Positions 28,852 through 37,746 of a stretch of 57,779 nt of DNA are shown here, one piece after another. Under the pieces are notes generated by a model. That model was not told the origin of the DNA, searched no databases, and worked only from the letters and a program-made list of their open reading frames with translations. Source of the stretch: an uncultured Granulosicoccaceae bacterium (GTDB taxonomy: Bacteria > Pseudomonadota > Gammaproteobacteria > Granulosicoccales > Granulosicoccaceae); contig CALHOU010000093.1 of NCBI GenBank assembly GCA_938035945.1, forward strand, positions 1 through 57,779, given 5' to 3'. The position numbers were made by a program, and so were the translations under genes. How positions within the stretch are numbered: position 1 is the first letter of the stretch; each line of letters starts with the position of its first letter.

Positions 28852-29690
28852 TTAAATTTCGCAATCATATCTTTGATGCCCGGAATGGTTTCAATTTGAT
28901 AGGCATGCGTTGGCTGGAAATATTGAACCAGTGAGCGTTGGGTTAAACCACCAAGGATGGTGAAGTAATACATTTCATAACCTGGTAAAACTGCGCATGG
29001 GTGATAGCCGTTATCAAGACAAATCGTGGAACCATCGACAATGTGATAGGCATCACCTGGCTCGTTGTCTACGCGTTGTAGCATCTGTACACCGGAACCA
29101 TGATTGGGTTTAAAACGAAAGTTATAGGTTTCGTCGTGGCGAGTCTCATCCGGTAGTCGGTTGGTATCGTGCTTGTGTGAGGGAAAACCTGACCAACCAC
29201 CTTGGCCCACGGTAAACAATTCACTGACCAGTAAGCGCCCTACTTTATCGTGGTGTTTCTGACCAAGAATGTGTTTTATTTTTCGATGCGTTTTTGTATC
29301 GTCAGAGCCGTATTGCACCAGATCAAGTCCATCTGCACGCACATCAAACGGCTCCAGCACTTTATCGAACTTAGCGCCTGCAACAAACACTTCTGCGTTG
29401 TCGGACTGGCAAACCATAGTAACTTTGGCACCCACAGGAACGTACACACCTTCTGGCTCACCGTCCCATACATCTTCGCCGCGATTGCCTAATGCACTAT
29501 AGGCAACACCTTCGACTTCAACATCGATGGTACCGGTGGCCGGTACGATACAGGTTTCGTATCCCGGCACTTGATACTCAAATGCTTGCGACTTTTCAAG
29601 CTTGACGATATTGAAATAGTTTAACGGTACGGCTTCGCTGTCAACGTCAACGATAGGTTTGTTTTGATTGTCATAAGGTGCGATGTGCAT
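28848..29690 (-). CDS. iolB: 5-deoxy-glucuronate isomerase
   Basis: A 280-residue cupin-fold enzyme. The family signature is in the metal-binding region GWSGFPSHKHDTNRLPDE (residues about 180-197) and DETYNFRFKP, followed by the HPCAVLPGYEMYYF segment. It converts 5-deoxy-D-glucuronate to 5-deoxy-2-keto-D-gluconate in myo-inositol breakdown. A GAGGAAACC site precedes the ATG. It lies 22 bases after iolC on the same strand and overlaps the aldolase downstream. Confidence 0.95.
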   Translation of the reverse strand: MHIAPYDNQNKPIVDVDSEAVPLNYFNIVKLEKSQAFEYQVPGYETCIVPATGTIDVEVEGVAYSALGNRGEDVWDGEPEGVYVPVGAKVTMVCQSDNAEVFVAGAKFDKVLEPFDVRADGLDLVQYGSDDTKTHRKIKHILGQKHHDKVGRLLVSELFTVGQGGWSGFPSHKHDTNRLPDETRHDETYNFRFKPNHGSGVQMLQRVDNEPGDAYHIVDGSTICLDNGYHPCAVLPGYEMYYFTILGGLTQRSLVQYFQPTHAYQIETIPGIKDMIAKFK

Positions 29691-29712
29691 CGATGGTTTC
29701 CTCGCAATGCGA

Positions 29713-30696
29713 TTAATCTGGATTGGTAGCGCCGACGTGCGACGACAAAAAGGTTTCTAGTTTTTCAACGCTTGGCATTGCAGGCGCACAACCAACGTTT
29801 GCAACAACGATAGATGCGCAAGCAGAGCCACGCATTATAGATTCTTTCAAGCCAAATCCATTGGCCATACTGCCTATAAATCCGCCCATAAAACTATCGC
29901 CGGCACCGGTAGGTTTTAATGCGGTTACCGGATAAATGCCGGTGCGAATTTCTTCATCGCGCGTGATGGTGATAGCACCCAGCTCGCCGCGTTTGTAAAT
30001 CACGATACTGGCTGAGCTGGCCGCTAGTTCACGCGCTTTATCAAGACCCGTATCGTAGTCACCCGACATAAACCCAAACTCAACATCGTTGCCAATGATG
30101 ATGTCGCATAGGGCGGCCGCTTTTGAATAGGTTTGCGCAGCATCTTCGGCTGACACCCAACTGTAGGGGCGGTAGTCAACATCAAATATCAGTGGCAGGC
30201 CAGCCTTTTTCGCTAAGTCAAACGCGCGAAAGGTGGCGGAACGTGACGGTTCGGCGGCCAGTACTGTACCGGTGGTTATCAGTGCGGTGTAGGCAGAATA
30301 ATCAATGCCTTCAACATCATCAATGCTCATTTGAAAGTCGGCTGCACCGTTTCGATAGATAACCGATTGATGATCTTCCATTCGCGACTCAACAACAGCG
30401 AGTGAATTTCTATATTCACCACCTTCAGAATAAACGTGGGTACGATCAATGCCGTAGTGGTCTAGCTGGTTTAAACAATAACGGCCAATCGCATCATCGG
30501 ACACGCGAGTGACCAAGGATGCTTTGCCGCCCATCTTACAAATTGCTACGCAAATATTGGCCGACGAGCCACCAAGGCTTGTAAAAAAGTGTGTGGCGTC
30601 TTCGACTTTAGCGCCAGGTGGGTCAGCATAGAAATCCATCCCTGCACGCCCTATGACAAGAAAATTATTCGACGCCAAGCGTTCTTGCCAAGACAT
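29713..30696 (-). CDS. iolC: 5-dehydro-2-deoxygluconokinase
   Basis: A 327-residue PfkB-family sugar kinase. Signature one is GGSSANICVAICKMGGKA and signature two is LKPTGAGDSFMGGF, with the catalytic Asp. It phosphorylates 2-deoxy-5-keto-gluconate for the aldolase step. I start it at the ATG at 30696, two bases after the iolD stop (TGATAATG), rather than a TTG two codons upstream. Sandwiched between iolD and iolB. Confidence 0.94.
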   Translation of the reverse strand: MSWQERLASNNFLVIGRAGMDFYADPPGAKVEDATHFFTSLGGSSANICVAICKMGGKASLVTRVSDDAIGRYCLNQLDHYGIDRTHVYSEGGEYRNSLAVVESRMEDHQSVIYRNGAADFQMSIDDVEGIDYSAYTALITTGTVLAAEPSRSATFRAFDLAKKAGLPLIFDVDYRPYSWVSAEDAAQTYSKAAALCDIIIGNDVEFGFMSGDYDTGLDKARELAASSASIVIYKRGELGAITITRDEEIRTGIYPVTALKPTGAGDSFMGGFIGSMANGFGLKESIMRGSACASIVVANVGCAPAMPSVEKLETFLSSHVGATNPD

Positions 30697-30698
30697 TA

Positions 30699-32573
30699 TC
30701 AAACGCCCTTACGCTGCTTAGAACGGCTTGATTCCCATTCGTTATGAGCATCTACAATTTTCTTGTTTTCCGATGTGTGCGGCGTGCCGACTTCCCACCA
30801 AGTATGGCCCTCATTCGTCCAGCCTTCATAGGCATCGACTTGCATCACAATGACGCTGGTTTTGTCCGCCGCTTTTGCCGCATCAAAGGCTTTGCCCAGT
30901 TCATCTGGGTTGGCAACCGTCACCGCATTCGCGCCCATCGCTTTTGCGTGCGCTTCAAAGTCAACCGAGAATGGTTTAGCCGTGGCGGTTGGTGTGTCTT
31001 TTATTAGGTTGTTAAAACTTTCGTTACCCGTGTTGTTTTGCAACTTGTTGATTACCGCAAAACCACCGTTATCCAGTACCAACACTATCAGCTTTTTCTC
31101 GGTTAATACACTCGAATAAATATCCGAGTTCAGCATCAAGTATGAACCATCGCCAATAAAGACAATGGTGTCTTGCTCAGCTTCTTTTTCCATTTGTGCG
31201 ATGCGCGCACCCCAAGCACCAGAAATTTCGTAACCCATACAAGAGAAACCAAATTCAACATCGACTGAACCAATACTTAAACTGCGCCAATTGGCCGTAA
31301 CTTCAGCAGGCAAGCCACCAGCGGCTGCGACGACGCGATCATTTGCGTGGCAACGATCGTTAACAACGCCAATTGCTTGGGCATAGGAATTGGGTCGATT
31401 ACCGTAGGCCACATTTTGCGCAACATAAGAATCCCATTTTTTACGTTCCTCTTGCGCAAGCGATGTCCACGACGAGGGTGTTGCATAACCGGTTACAGCA
31501 TCACTGAGTTTATTTATTGATAACTTGGCATCGCCTACAACCGTTAACGAGCGGTGCTTACTGGCATCGTAACGACCCACGTTTATCGATATGAATTGAG
31601 CGTCGGGTGCAAACGCTGTCCATGAACCTGTGGTGAAATCTTGCAGCCTTGTTCCAATCGATACGATCACATCGGCTTGCTCTGCAATGGCGTTAGCTGA
31701 ATTAGAACCCGTCACACCGATTGGGCCAATGTTGAGCGGATTGGTTGAGAGCATGTTTGCACGACCGGCGATGGTTTCAACAACCGGTATTTGGTGGGCA
31801 TCGGCAAATTGCGTCAGCTCGTCTACTGCTTTGGAATACTGCACACCACCGCCAGCGATAATCATTGGCCTTTTAGCGGTTTTTAATAAGGCAGCGGCAT
31901 CGGCTATTTCAAGTTGATCAGGACTAATGCGACGAACACGGTGCACCGTTTTTTCAAAAAACACTTCTGGATAATCGTACACCCAACCTTGCACATCTTG
32001 CGGTAAACCAAGAAACGCCGGGCCACAATCGGCAGGGTCTAATAGGGTGGCCAATGCATGCGGTAGCGATTGAATGATTTGCGCTGGATGACAAATCCTG
32101 TCCCAATATCGGGTGACCGGCTTAAACGCATCGTTAACACCAAATGTAGGATCACCAAAGTTTTCCATCTGTTGTAAAACAGGATCGGGTAAGCGAGTCA
32201 GAAATGAATCACCACAAAGCAACAGCATGGGAAGACGATTAGCGTGCGCTAACGCAGCTGAGGTTAATAAGTTGGATGTACCAGGACCTGCCGATGCAGT
32301 ACAAAACATAATGCGTTGGCGCAAATGATATTTAGCGTAGCCAGCGGCGGCAAAACCCATGCTTTGCTCGTTCTGACCACGGTATAACGGCAGTTGTTCT
32401 TTGTGCTCATGCAAGGCTTCGCCAAGGCAGGTGACGTTGCCATGGCCAAAAATACCAAAACCTCCACCAAAGACACGTTGCTCCATGCCATCAATTTCAA
32501 TGTACTGATTAGCCATCCAGCGCACGATCGCCTGTGCCGTTGTCATGGTTTGCATTGCAGTATGGGAGCTCAT
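30699..32573 (-). CDS. iolD: 3D-(3,5/4)-trihydroxycyclohexane-1,2-dione hydrolase
   Basis: A 624-residue thiamine-diphosphate enzyme that opens the ring of the inositol-derived dione. The N-terminal pyrimidine-binding domain has the catalytic Glu in YRGQNEQSMGFAAAGYAK. The C-terminal ThDP/Mg domain has GDGSYLMLNSDIYSS and the following VLDNGGFAVINKLQ. The middle domain contains AIADQAD-like Rossmann segments. It is the first gene of a minus operon that continues iolC-iolB-aldolase. An upstream shared region contains the LacI-type operator. Confidence 0.96.
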   Translation of the reverse strand: MSSHTAMQTMTTAQAIVRWMANQYIEIDGMEQRVFGGGFGIFGHGNVTCLGEALHEHKEQLPLYRGQNEQSMGFAAAGYAKYHLRQRIMFCTASAGPGTSNLLTSAALAHANRLPMLLLCGDSFLTRLPDPVLQQMENFGDPTFGVNDAFKPVTRYWDRICHPAQIIQSLPHALATLLDPADCGPAFLGLPQDVQGWVYDYPEVFFEKTVHRVRRISPDQLEIADAAALLKTAKRPMIIAGGGVQYSKAVDELTQFADAHQIPVVETIAGRANMLSTNPLNIGPIGVTGSNSANAIAEQADVIVSIGTRLQDFTTGSWTAFAPDAQFISINVGRYDASKHRSLTVVGDAKLSINKLSDAVTGYATPSSWTSLAQEERKKWDSYVAQNVAYGNRPNSYAQAIGVVNDRCHANDRVVAAAGGLPAEVTANWRSLSIGSVDVEFGFSCMGYEISGAWGARIAQMEKEAEQDTIVFIGDGSYLMLNSDIYSSVLTEKKLIVLVLDNGGFAVINKLQNNTGNESFNNLIKDTPTATAKPFSVDFEAHAKAMGANAVTVANPDELGKAFDAAKAADKTSVIVMQVDAYEGWTNEGHTWWEVGTPHTSENKKIVDAHNEWESSRSKQRKGV

Positions 32574-32634
32574 ATCCGGTCACTCGTTGGTGGGTCGTAG
32601 GGTCATCGGCACAATCGTGTCACAAAAAAGCGTG

Positions 32635-32664
32635 TTGACGCTCTGCCAGCGTCGAGGATACAAT
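32635..32664 (+). promoter_or_regulatory. sigma-70 promoter of the iolE operon
   Basis: TTGACG (32635-32640) and TACAAT (32659-32664) are separated by 18 bases, each one base from consensus. Transcription should begin about 32671, at the first bases of the operator palindrome. It lies in the iolD-iolE divergent region. Confidence 0.75.
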
Positions 32665-32669
32665 AAAAA

Positions 32670-32683
32670 TGCAACCGGTTGCA
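32670..32683. promoter_or_regulatory. LacI-type operator in the iolD/iolE divergent region
   Basis: TGCAACCGGTTGCA is a perfect 14-bp palindrome with a central CpG, the shape of LacI/GalR-family operators. It sits 5 bases after the iolE -10 box, so bound repressor would block initiation. The identical 14-mer occurs at 40090-40103. A LacI regulator gene lies in the same cluster. Confidence 0.85.
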
Positions 32684-32773
32684 AACCAACGAACCGCCTT
32701 CAACACGGCCAATTTTGATCGTCTAGGCACTAGTATTAGCGCATCCATATTATTCAATTCAAGGCAGTACATC

Positions 32774-33667
32774 ATGACCATCAAGATCGGAAACGCACCC
32801 TGCTCCTGGGGCGTAGAATTCGCCCAAGACGAACGCAATCCCAGTTGGGAAACTGTGCTCAAGGAATGCGCCGAAGCCGGCTACAAGGGCATTGAGCTCG
32901 GACCAGTGGGCTTTATGCCAGAAGACCCAGACATTCTGGGCAAAGCGCTGAATCAATACAACCTGGAACTCATTGGTGGCGTGGTCTTCCGTGCGTTTCA
33001 TGACCCTGCGCAATGGGACGACGTGCTCGATGGCGCTAAACGCACATGCGAGGCCTTAGTTGCACATGGGGCCAAACACTTCGTGTTAATCGATTCCATC
33101 TCTCCTCGCCGCGCGCCAACAGCCGGTCGAGCCGATGAGGCCGAGCAAATGGATGATGCCGAATGGAACGCCTACCGAGATCGCATCGTAACTGTGGCGA
33201 AAATGGGGGCGGAAGAATACGGACTGATTCCGGAAATTCATCCACATGCGGGCGGCTTCATGGACTTTGAACCTGAAGTGGAACGCCTACTTGCGGAAGT
33301 GGATTCAACTATTTTGAAAATCTGCATCGATACCGGTCACTGCACTTACGCAGGGTTTGATCCGGTAGCGTTTATGCAAAGACACATGGACCGAATAACC
33401 TACGTGCATTTTAAAAATACCGATGCACAGGTTAAGGCTGACGCGATTGCCAATCGCACGGGTTTTTACGATGCCTGTGGTCAAGGCATTTTTTGTCACC
33501 TGGATAAAGGTGAAGTTGATTTCCCTGCAGTAAGACAACTCTTAGTTGATGCAAATTATTCGGGTTGGTGCACCATCGAGCAAGACTGCGACCCTACGCT
33601 CGATCCTGATCCTGTTGGCGATGCTCGAATCAATCGCGAGTACTTACAATCAATTGGGTTTAACTAA
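32774..33667 (+). CDS. iolE: myo-inosose-2 dehydratase
   Basis: A 297-residue TIM-barrel enzyme. I place the start at MTIKIGNAPCSWGVEFAQD (ATG at 32774, AAGG eight bases upstream), matching the family start; the longer open frame begins within the operator and is not plausible. Metal ligands of the xylose-isomerase-like fold are in EIHPHAGGF, CIDTGHCTYAG, YVHFKN and TIEQD. It dehydrates scyllo-inosose to the diketone used by IolD. It begins a plus-strand operon with the Gfo/Idh dehydrogenase one base downstream. Confidence 0.95.
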   Translation: MTIKIGNAPCSWGVEFAQDERNPSWETVLKECAEAGYKGIELGPVGFMPEDPDILGKALNQYNLELIGGVVFRAFHDPAQWDDVLDGAKRTCEALVAHGAKHFVLIDSISPRRAPTAGRADEAEQMDDAEWNAYRDRIVTVAKMGAEEYGLIPEIHPHAGGFMDFEPEVERLLAEVDSTILKICIDTGHCTYAGFDPVAFMQRHMDRITYVHFKNTDAQVKADAIANRTGFYDACGQGIFCHLDKGEVDFPAVRQLLVDANYSGWCTIEQDCDPTLDPDPVGDARINREYLQSIGFN

Positions 33668-33668
33668 A

Positions 33669-34826
33669 ATGAAGAAATTAAAATGGGGCATGATCGGCGG
33701 CGGTGAAGGTTCGCAAATTGGCCCAGCTCATCGATTGGGTTCCGGCCTCGACGACCTTTTTGAATTTAGCGCTGGCGCGCTCGATCATCGCCCTGATGCC
33801 GGTCGAGAGTATGCGCAACGACTTGGTTTGCACACTGATCGCGCTTATGGCGACTGGAAAGAAATGCTGGAAGGCGAACGCAATCGTGATGATCGCATTG
33901 ACTTAGTCACCGTTGCCACACCAAATTCAACACACTATGAAATTACCAAAGCCTTTTTAGAAGCTGGCTTTCATGTCCTGTGCGAAAAGCCAATGACCAT
34001 GACGGTTGAAGAAGGCGAAGACATTGTAAGAACCGCCAAAGCCAGCGGTTCAATCTGCGCGGTAAACTACGGCTACACTGGTTATTCACTCGTGCGACAC
34101 ATGCGCGCGATGGTAGCACGCGGTGATCTTGGCGCCGTGCGTTTGGTTAACGCTGAGTTTTCGCATGGTCATCATGCTGATGCAGCCGATGCCGACAACC
34201 CACGCGTTCGTTGGCGTTACGACCCAGCTCAAGCCGGCGTGTCTGCGCAGTTCGCTGATTGCGGTATTCACGCTATGCACATGGCCTCGTTCATCACTGG
34301 CCAGGAAGTCAAGAAACTTTCTGCAGACATTGTTTCGTGTATAGCGTCGCGTGAACTTGAAGACGATGCCATGGTTAATTTTCGTATGGACGGTGGTACC
34401 GTTGGCAGGTTGTGGACGTCATCCGTGGCGATTGGGCGTCAACACGGTTTAGGGATACAAGTATTTGGTGAAAAAGGTGGTCTGCGTTGGTCGCAAGAAC
34501 AACCTAACCAATTGTATTGGATGCCATTAAACGAGCGCTTACAAATCATTGAACGAGGTGAGAGCGACCTATCGCCAGAAGCTGATCGCACCACTCGGGT
34601 TACCATCGGTCATGCGGAAGGTATGCCGTTGGCGTTTGCGAATATCTACAAAGATTTGGCCGAAGCCATCAATGCGAGCAAAGAAAAGCGCGCGATTGAC
34701 CCAGCAGCTGATCTTTACCCCAGAGCTGAAGATGGCTTGCGTTCTATGGCAGCGGTTAGTGCAGTTGCCGAATCTGGTGCAAATGAGGCTGCATGGGTTG
34801 ATGCTCGCCCGCCAATGTTCAGATAA
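33669..34826 (+). CDS. Gfo/Idh/MocA family oxidoreductase, probable inositol-type dehydrogenase
   Basis: A 385-residue NAD(P)-dependent dehydrogenase. The Rossmann motif is a variant, MIGGGEGSQIGPAHRLG, followed by the family EKP motif in VLCEKPMTMTVEEG and a catalytic-domain segment with DCGIHAMH, where the His is expected. It starts one base after the iolE stop. In the pathway it would oxidise an inositol isomer to the inosose consumed by IolE. The length and the GGGEGS variant resemble the broad Gfo/Idh branch that includes scyllo-inositol or other polyol dehydrogenases, so I do not assign it firmly as iolG. Confidence 0.82.
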   Translation: MKKLKWGMIGGGEGSQIGPAHRLGSGLDDLFEFSAGALDHRPDAGREYAQRLGLHTDRAYGDWKEMLEGERNRDDRIDLVTVATPNSTHYEITKAFLEAGFHVLCEKPMTMTVEEGEDIVRTAKASGSICAVNYGYTGYSLVRHMRAMVARGDLGAVRLVNAEFSHGHHADAADADNPRVRWRYDPAQAGVSAQFADCGIHAMHMASFITGQEVKKLSADIVSCIASRELEDDAMVNFRMDGGTVGRLWTSSVAIGRQHGLGIQVFGEKGGLRWSQEQPNQLYWMPLNERLQIIERGESDLSPEADRTTRVTIGHAEGMPLAFANIYKDLAEAINASKEKRAIDPAADLYPRAEDGLRSMAAVSAVAESGANEAAWVDARPPMFR

Positions 34827-34865
34827 TGATGTTTGGATAAAGATGTTCCGATAAAAAGCTGCGCA

Positions 34866-35864
34866 TTACTGTTGACGAAGTGTTCTGCGCGACACGATAG
34901 AGCAAGGAAACAATCTGGCCTCAGGAAATCGTTTGGGGTCATCTAACATGGCAACGATAAGCTCGATTGATGAACTCACAATCTGGCTTATCGGTTGCCT
35001 TAGGGTTGTTAGCCCAATATTTTCCCAGCCTGACATTTCCATATCGTTTAAACCGAGCAAACCAATATCGTTCGGCACGTTCAAACCCGATTCAGTGATC
35101 GCACTCAGTGCGCCAATCGATAAGACATCATCGCCGCAAAAGTACGCGGCTGCAGGTTCACGATTTAACAGGCGCAGCATCTCCTTTCGTCCCGCTTCAA
35201 ACGAATAACTTTGCGCAAAGCTATGTGAAAATTTTATCTGTTTATGTTTTTTAGCTTCGCTGGTAAAGCCTTGTAAACGGTCTTGGGTCGACGTTGCAGT
35301 AACAGGACCACCCATAAACGCAATGTGCTTATAGCCAAGGCGCACAAGTTCTTTGACCGCCATGCGACCGCACTCCACATTATCGATACCCACAACATGC
35401 ACATCTGGCGTGCTTGTGTGACGACCAAAAGAATGCACGACAGGTAATCCAGCTTGCTTGAAAGCAGAAGAAAACTCAGGTGTTAAGGTTGAAGACGCAA
35501 CCACGACCCCATCAACAGAGTACTGGCGCAACATATTGACCGATTGTTCAGGGTCGGTCTCATCCGATAAATTTACCAGCAGTGGCCGCAAGCCACGTTC
35601 TTGCAATCCGCGCGTGAACAAATCGAACACTTCAAGAAAAATTGGATTGTGGAAGTTATTCGATACCAAGCCGATCAAATGGGTACGCCCGGTTGTTAAA
35701 CTCGAGGCTAAGGCGTTAGGCGTATAGCCCAGCTCCTTGGCTGCCTTCTCAACTTTACGACGCATACTCTCCGAGACGGATGCCCCATCGGTAAAGGTGC
35801 GCGATACAGCCGAGCGTGATACACCAGCTCGTTCAGCGACCTCTTTGAGCGTCACCGCCGTCAC
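34866..35864 (-). CDS. LacI-family transcriptional regulator of inositol genes
   Basis: A 332-residue regulator with the LacI helix-turn-helix at its N-terminus (TLKEVAERAGVSRSAVSRTF), the hinge-helix region (YTPNALASSLTTGRT) and a periplasmic-binding-like effector domain (about 60-330). It is last in the minus operon with the importer, TIM-barrel and small membrane genes, and overlaps the latter by four bases. Two identical palindromes, before iolE and before the importer, are its likely operators. The inducer is probably an inositol intermediate. Confidence 0.9.
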   Translation of the reverse strand: MTAVTLKEVAERAGVSRSAVSRTFTDGASVSESMRRKVEKAAKELGYTPNALASSLTTGRTHLIGLVSNNFHNPIFLEVFDLFTRGLQERGLRPLLVNLSDETDPEQSVNMLRQYSVDGVVVASSTLTPEFSSAFKQAGLPVVHSFGRHTSTPDVHVVGIDNVECGRMAVKELVRLGYKHIAFMGGPVTATSTQDRLQGFTSEAKKHKQIKFSHSFAQSYSFEAGRKEMLRLLNREPAAAYFCGDDVLSIGALSAITESGLNVPNDIGLLGLNDMEMSGWENIGLTTLRQPISQIVSSSIELIVAMLDDPKRFPEARLFPCSIVSRRTLRQQ

Positions 35865-36103
35865 TGATCATTCTCTATGTCTGTGTCTTCCGCCGACTTA
35901 AGCTGCGGCTTCTTGTTGTCAGACTCGGGCCAGCCGTCTAAGAAAAATTGTTGCAGCGCCACCGCACCAAGAAACGCAAACAGCGCCGCCCATAGCCCAC
36001 CACCGTTAAAAAATTCATAAACGGCCCAACCAAAGCAGACCACAACAATGCTTAGCCGAATCCATAACGGACGATAAAAGTCGGTTTGTAGATCAAACCA
36101 CAT
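35861..36103 (-). CDS. small membrane protein in the inositol operon
   Basis: An 80-residue protein with two hydrophobic segments (about 14-32 and 35-53) and an acidic, Lys-rich tail (SDNKKPQLKSAEDTDIEND). It overlaps the TIM-barrel gene upstream by 11 bases and LacI downstream by four, so it is translated within the operon. I recognise no family. Its consistent coupling suggests a real gene rather than a chance frame. Confidence 0.65.
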   Translation of the reverse strand: MWFDLQTDFYRPLWIRLSIVVVCFGWAVYEFFNGGGLWAALFAFLGAVALQQFFLDGWPESDNKKPQLKSAEDTDIENDQ

Positions 36104-36914
36104 AACCAGATCCCTGTAGCTTGGATGTAATATAACCGAAGGATTTATTTAACGCATCAGCCGGTTGTGCAAGCGCATGAACACTCGGCGCGAACGCTTC
36201 CATAGAGATAGGACCCGTATATCCGGCGTTGAGCAAGGCGCTTAACTGTTCGATATTTTCAAGCCGATCGTGCTCATCCACCAAAATACGGTGTACATCG
36301 TTTATCTCATTCAACGCAACTGATTTGTCCGCCACGCCAGACACATGCACCATACCAGTGTGTTCAGGAAAAAGTGCACCGCCACCGGCCAGAAAATGAT
36401 GAAACGTATCGTGCACTAATTGAAACTGCTCGCTTGCATCGCAGTTCTTGATGACATCAACCGCTTCAGATTTCAGCCTTAACGACGAATGTTCAAAGCC
36501 AAGCGGCTCTACAAAGCCTATGAGCTTGCGTTCGGCTAACAAAGGTGTAAGTTGTTCAATGGCGTGGGTTAACGATGCTATGCGTTCTGTTTTTTCCAGG
36601 CCCTGACCATCACACCGTGGAATCAATGCAACCCCGATTGCACCACACTCTACCGCCAAATCCATCAGCGCTATCGCCTGCTTGCGTGTGTTTTCGTTGA
36701 AGTCGTTAAACGCTTTAACCTCGGCCAAGGCAAAAATGCGCAAACCCAGTTGCGCTACTTGCTTGCCCACAGCCTGTGCCGTTTGCCCATCGAATAACGG
36801 GGATGGAAGATCGTTACGCAGTTCAACGCCAGCACAGTTAAGTGCTAGAGCCATATCGAGCAAGCTCGATGTGGGTATGGCTTTTACCGTCATATGATTA
36901 ATTGAATATGGCAT
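36093..36914 (-). CDS. xylose-isomerase-like TIM-barrel protein (IolI/IolH-like)
   Basis: A 273-residue sugar-phosphate isomerase/epimerase-family protein. Metal-site stretches typical of the fold are in GFVEPLGFEHSS, LVHDTFHHFLAG, MVHVSG and ISMEAFAPSV. In inositol clusters such proteins (IolI, IolH) interconvert inosoles or act on inosose. It is downstream of the ABC ATPase gene (35 bases, with a GAGGTAG site) and upstream of the small membrane gene. The precise isomer handled cannot be read from sequence. Confidence 0.83.
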   Translation of the reverse strand: MPYSINHMTVKAIPTSSLLDMALALNCAGVELRNDLPSPLFDGQTAQAVGKQVAQLGLRIFALAEVKAFNDFNENTRKQAIALMDLAVECGAIGVALIPRCDGQGLEKTERIASLTHAIEQLTPLLAERKLIGFVEPLGFEHSSLRLKSEAVDVIKNCDASEQFQLVHDTFHHFLAGGGALFPEHTGMVHVSGVADKSVALNEINDVHRILVDEHDRLENIEQLSALLNAGYTGPISMEAFAPSVHALAQPADALNKSFGYITSKLQGSGYVV

Positions 36915-36949
36915 CGAGCTACCTCACACCGAAAATTACCGGCAGGTAT

Positions 36950-37723
36950 TTAAGGTGCGCCTTCGAATTCTGCGCTTGTTTTAGCGCCAGTGATGTACGC
37001 CACCACATCTTGGCCATCGGTCTCGTCTCGATTTAAATTCGCAACAATTCGTCCACGACGAAAAACGATTATTCGATCAACCAAATCCATAACTTGACGC
37101 ATATTATGACTGATCAAAATAAGTGGCTCACCGGCTTCTTTTAATTGGCGAACAATATTTTCCACCTGCGCAGTCTCTTGCACACCCAGCGCAGCCGTAG
37201 GCTCATCCATGATGGTTAACTTAGAATGGAAAGTAGCGGTTCGCGCTATGGCCACACATTGACGCTGACCACCAGACATGTTGCGAATCTTGTTTTTTAT
37301 GTTTGGAATTTTCACGGCTGTTTTTTCCAAACCTTCCAAAGTCGCGTTACGCATGCCTTTGTAATCGAGCAAACGAAACGGTCCCAACCAATTCATGAAC
37401 GTCATTTCGCGACCAAGAAACAAATTATCCGGCACATCCAAATCATCCGCTAATGCCAAGGTTTGGAATACGGTTTCAATACCGGCTTTGCGTGCTTCAA
37501 GTGGCCCTGCAAAGTTGACCGACTCGCCATCGAAAATGATATCGCCACGCGAGCGTTGCTCTACTCCAGTTATCTGGCGCACAAAGGTCGATTTACCAGC
37601 ACCGTTATCGCCCATGATCGCAACGTGCTCGCCTGGGCGTAGCTGAAAATCTGCACCCTCTAAGGCTTTAACACCGCCATAGTGCTTGGTTAGATCGCGG
37701 GTTTCGAGAATATATTCACTCAT
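36950..37723 (-). CDS. sugar ABC transporter ATP-binding protein
   Basis: A 257-residue single nucleotide-binding domain. The start is set at MSEYILETRDLTKHYGG (ATG at 37723), since the longer frame reads into the permease gene. Motifs: Walker A GDNGAGKST, signature MSGGQRQ, Walker B LTIMDEPTAAL and the H-loop LISHNMRQ. It is the FrcA-like single-domain type rather than the fused RbsA type. It energises the permease 23 bases upstream, forming a CUT2 sugar importer with the binding protein. Confidence 0.93.
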   Translation of the reverse strand: MSEYILETRDLTKHYGGVKALEGADFQLRPGEHVAIMGDNGAGKSTFVRQITGVEQRSRGDIIFDGESVNFAGPLEARKAGIETVFQTLALADDLDVPDNLFLGREMTFMNWLGPFRLLDYKGMRNATLEGLEKTAVKIPNIKNKIRNMSGGQRQCVAIARTATFHSKLTIMDEPTAALGVQETAQVENIVRQLKEAGEPLILISHNMRQVMDLVDRIIVFRRGRIVANLNRDETDGQDVVAYITGAKTSAEFEGAP

Positions 37724-37746
37724 AATGTCACCATATAATCGCAGCG

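Noticed and set aside
31480..31500. A degenerate copy of the LacI palindrome inside iolD (ATAACCGGTTA core)
   Set aside because: Only the central eight bases match; the outer bases differ and it lies within coding sequence without a promoter.
32669..32773. An N-terminal extension of iolE from base 32669
   Set aside because: It would start within the operator and adds sequence unlike the family; the ATG at 32774 matches the known N-terminus.
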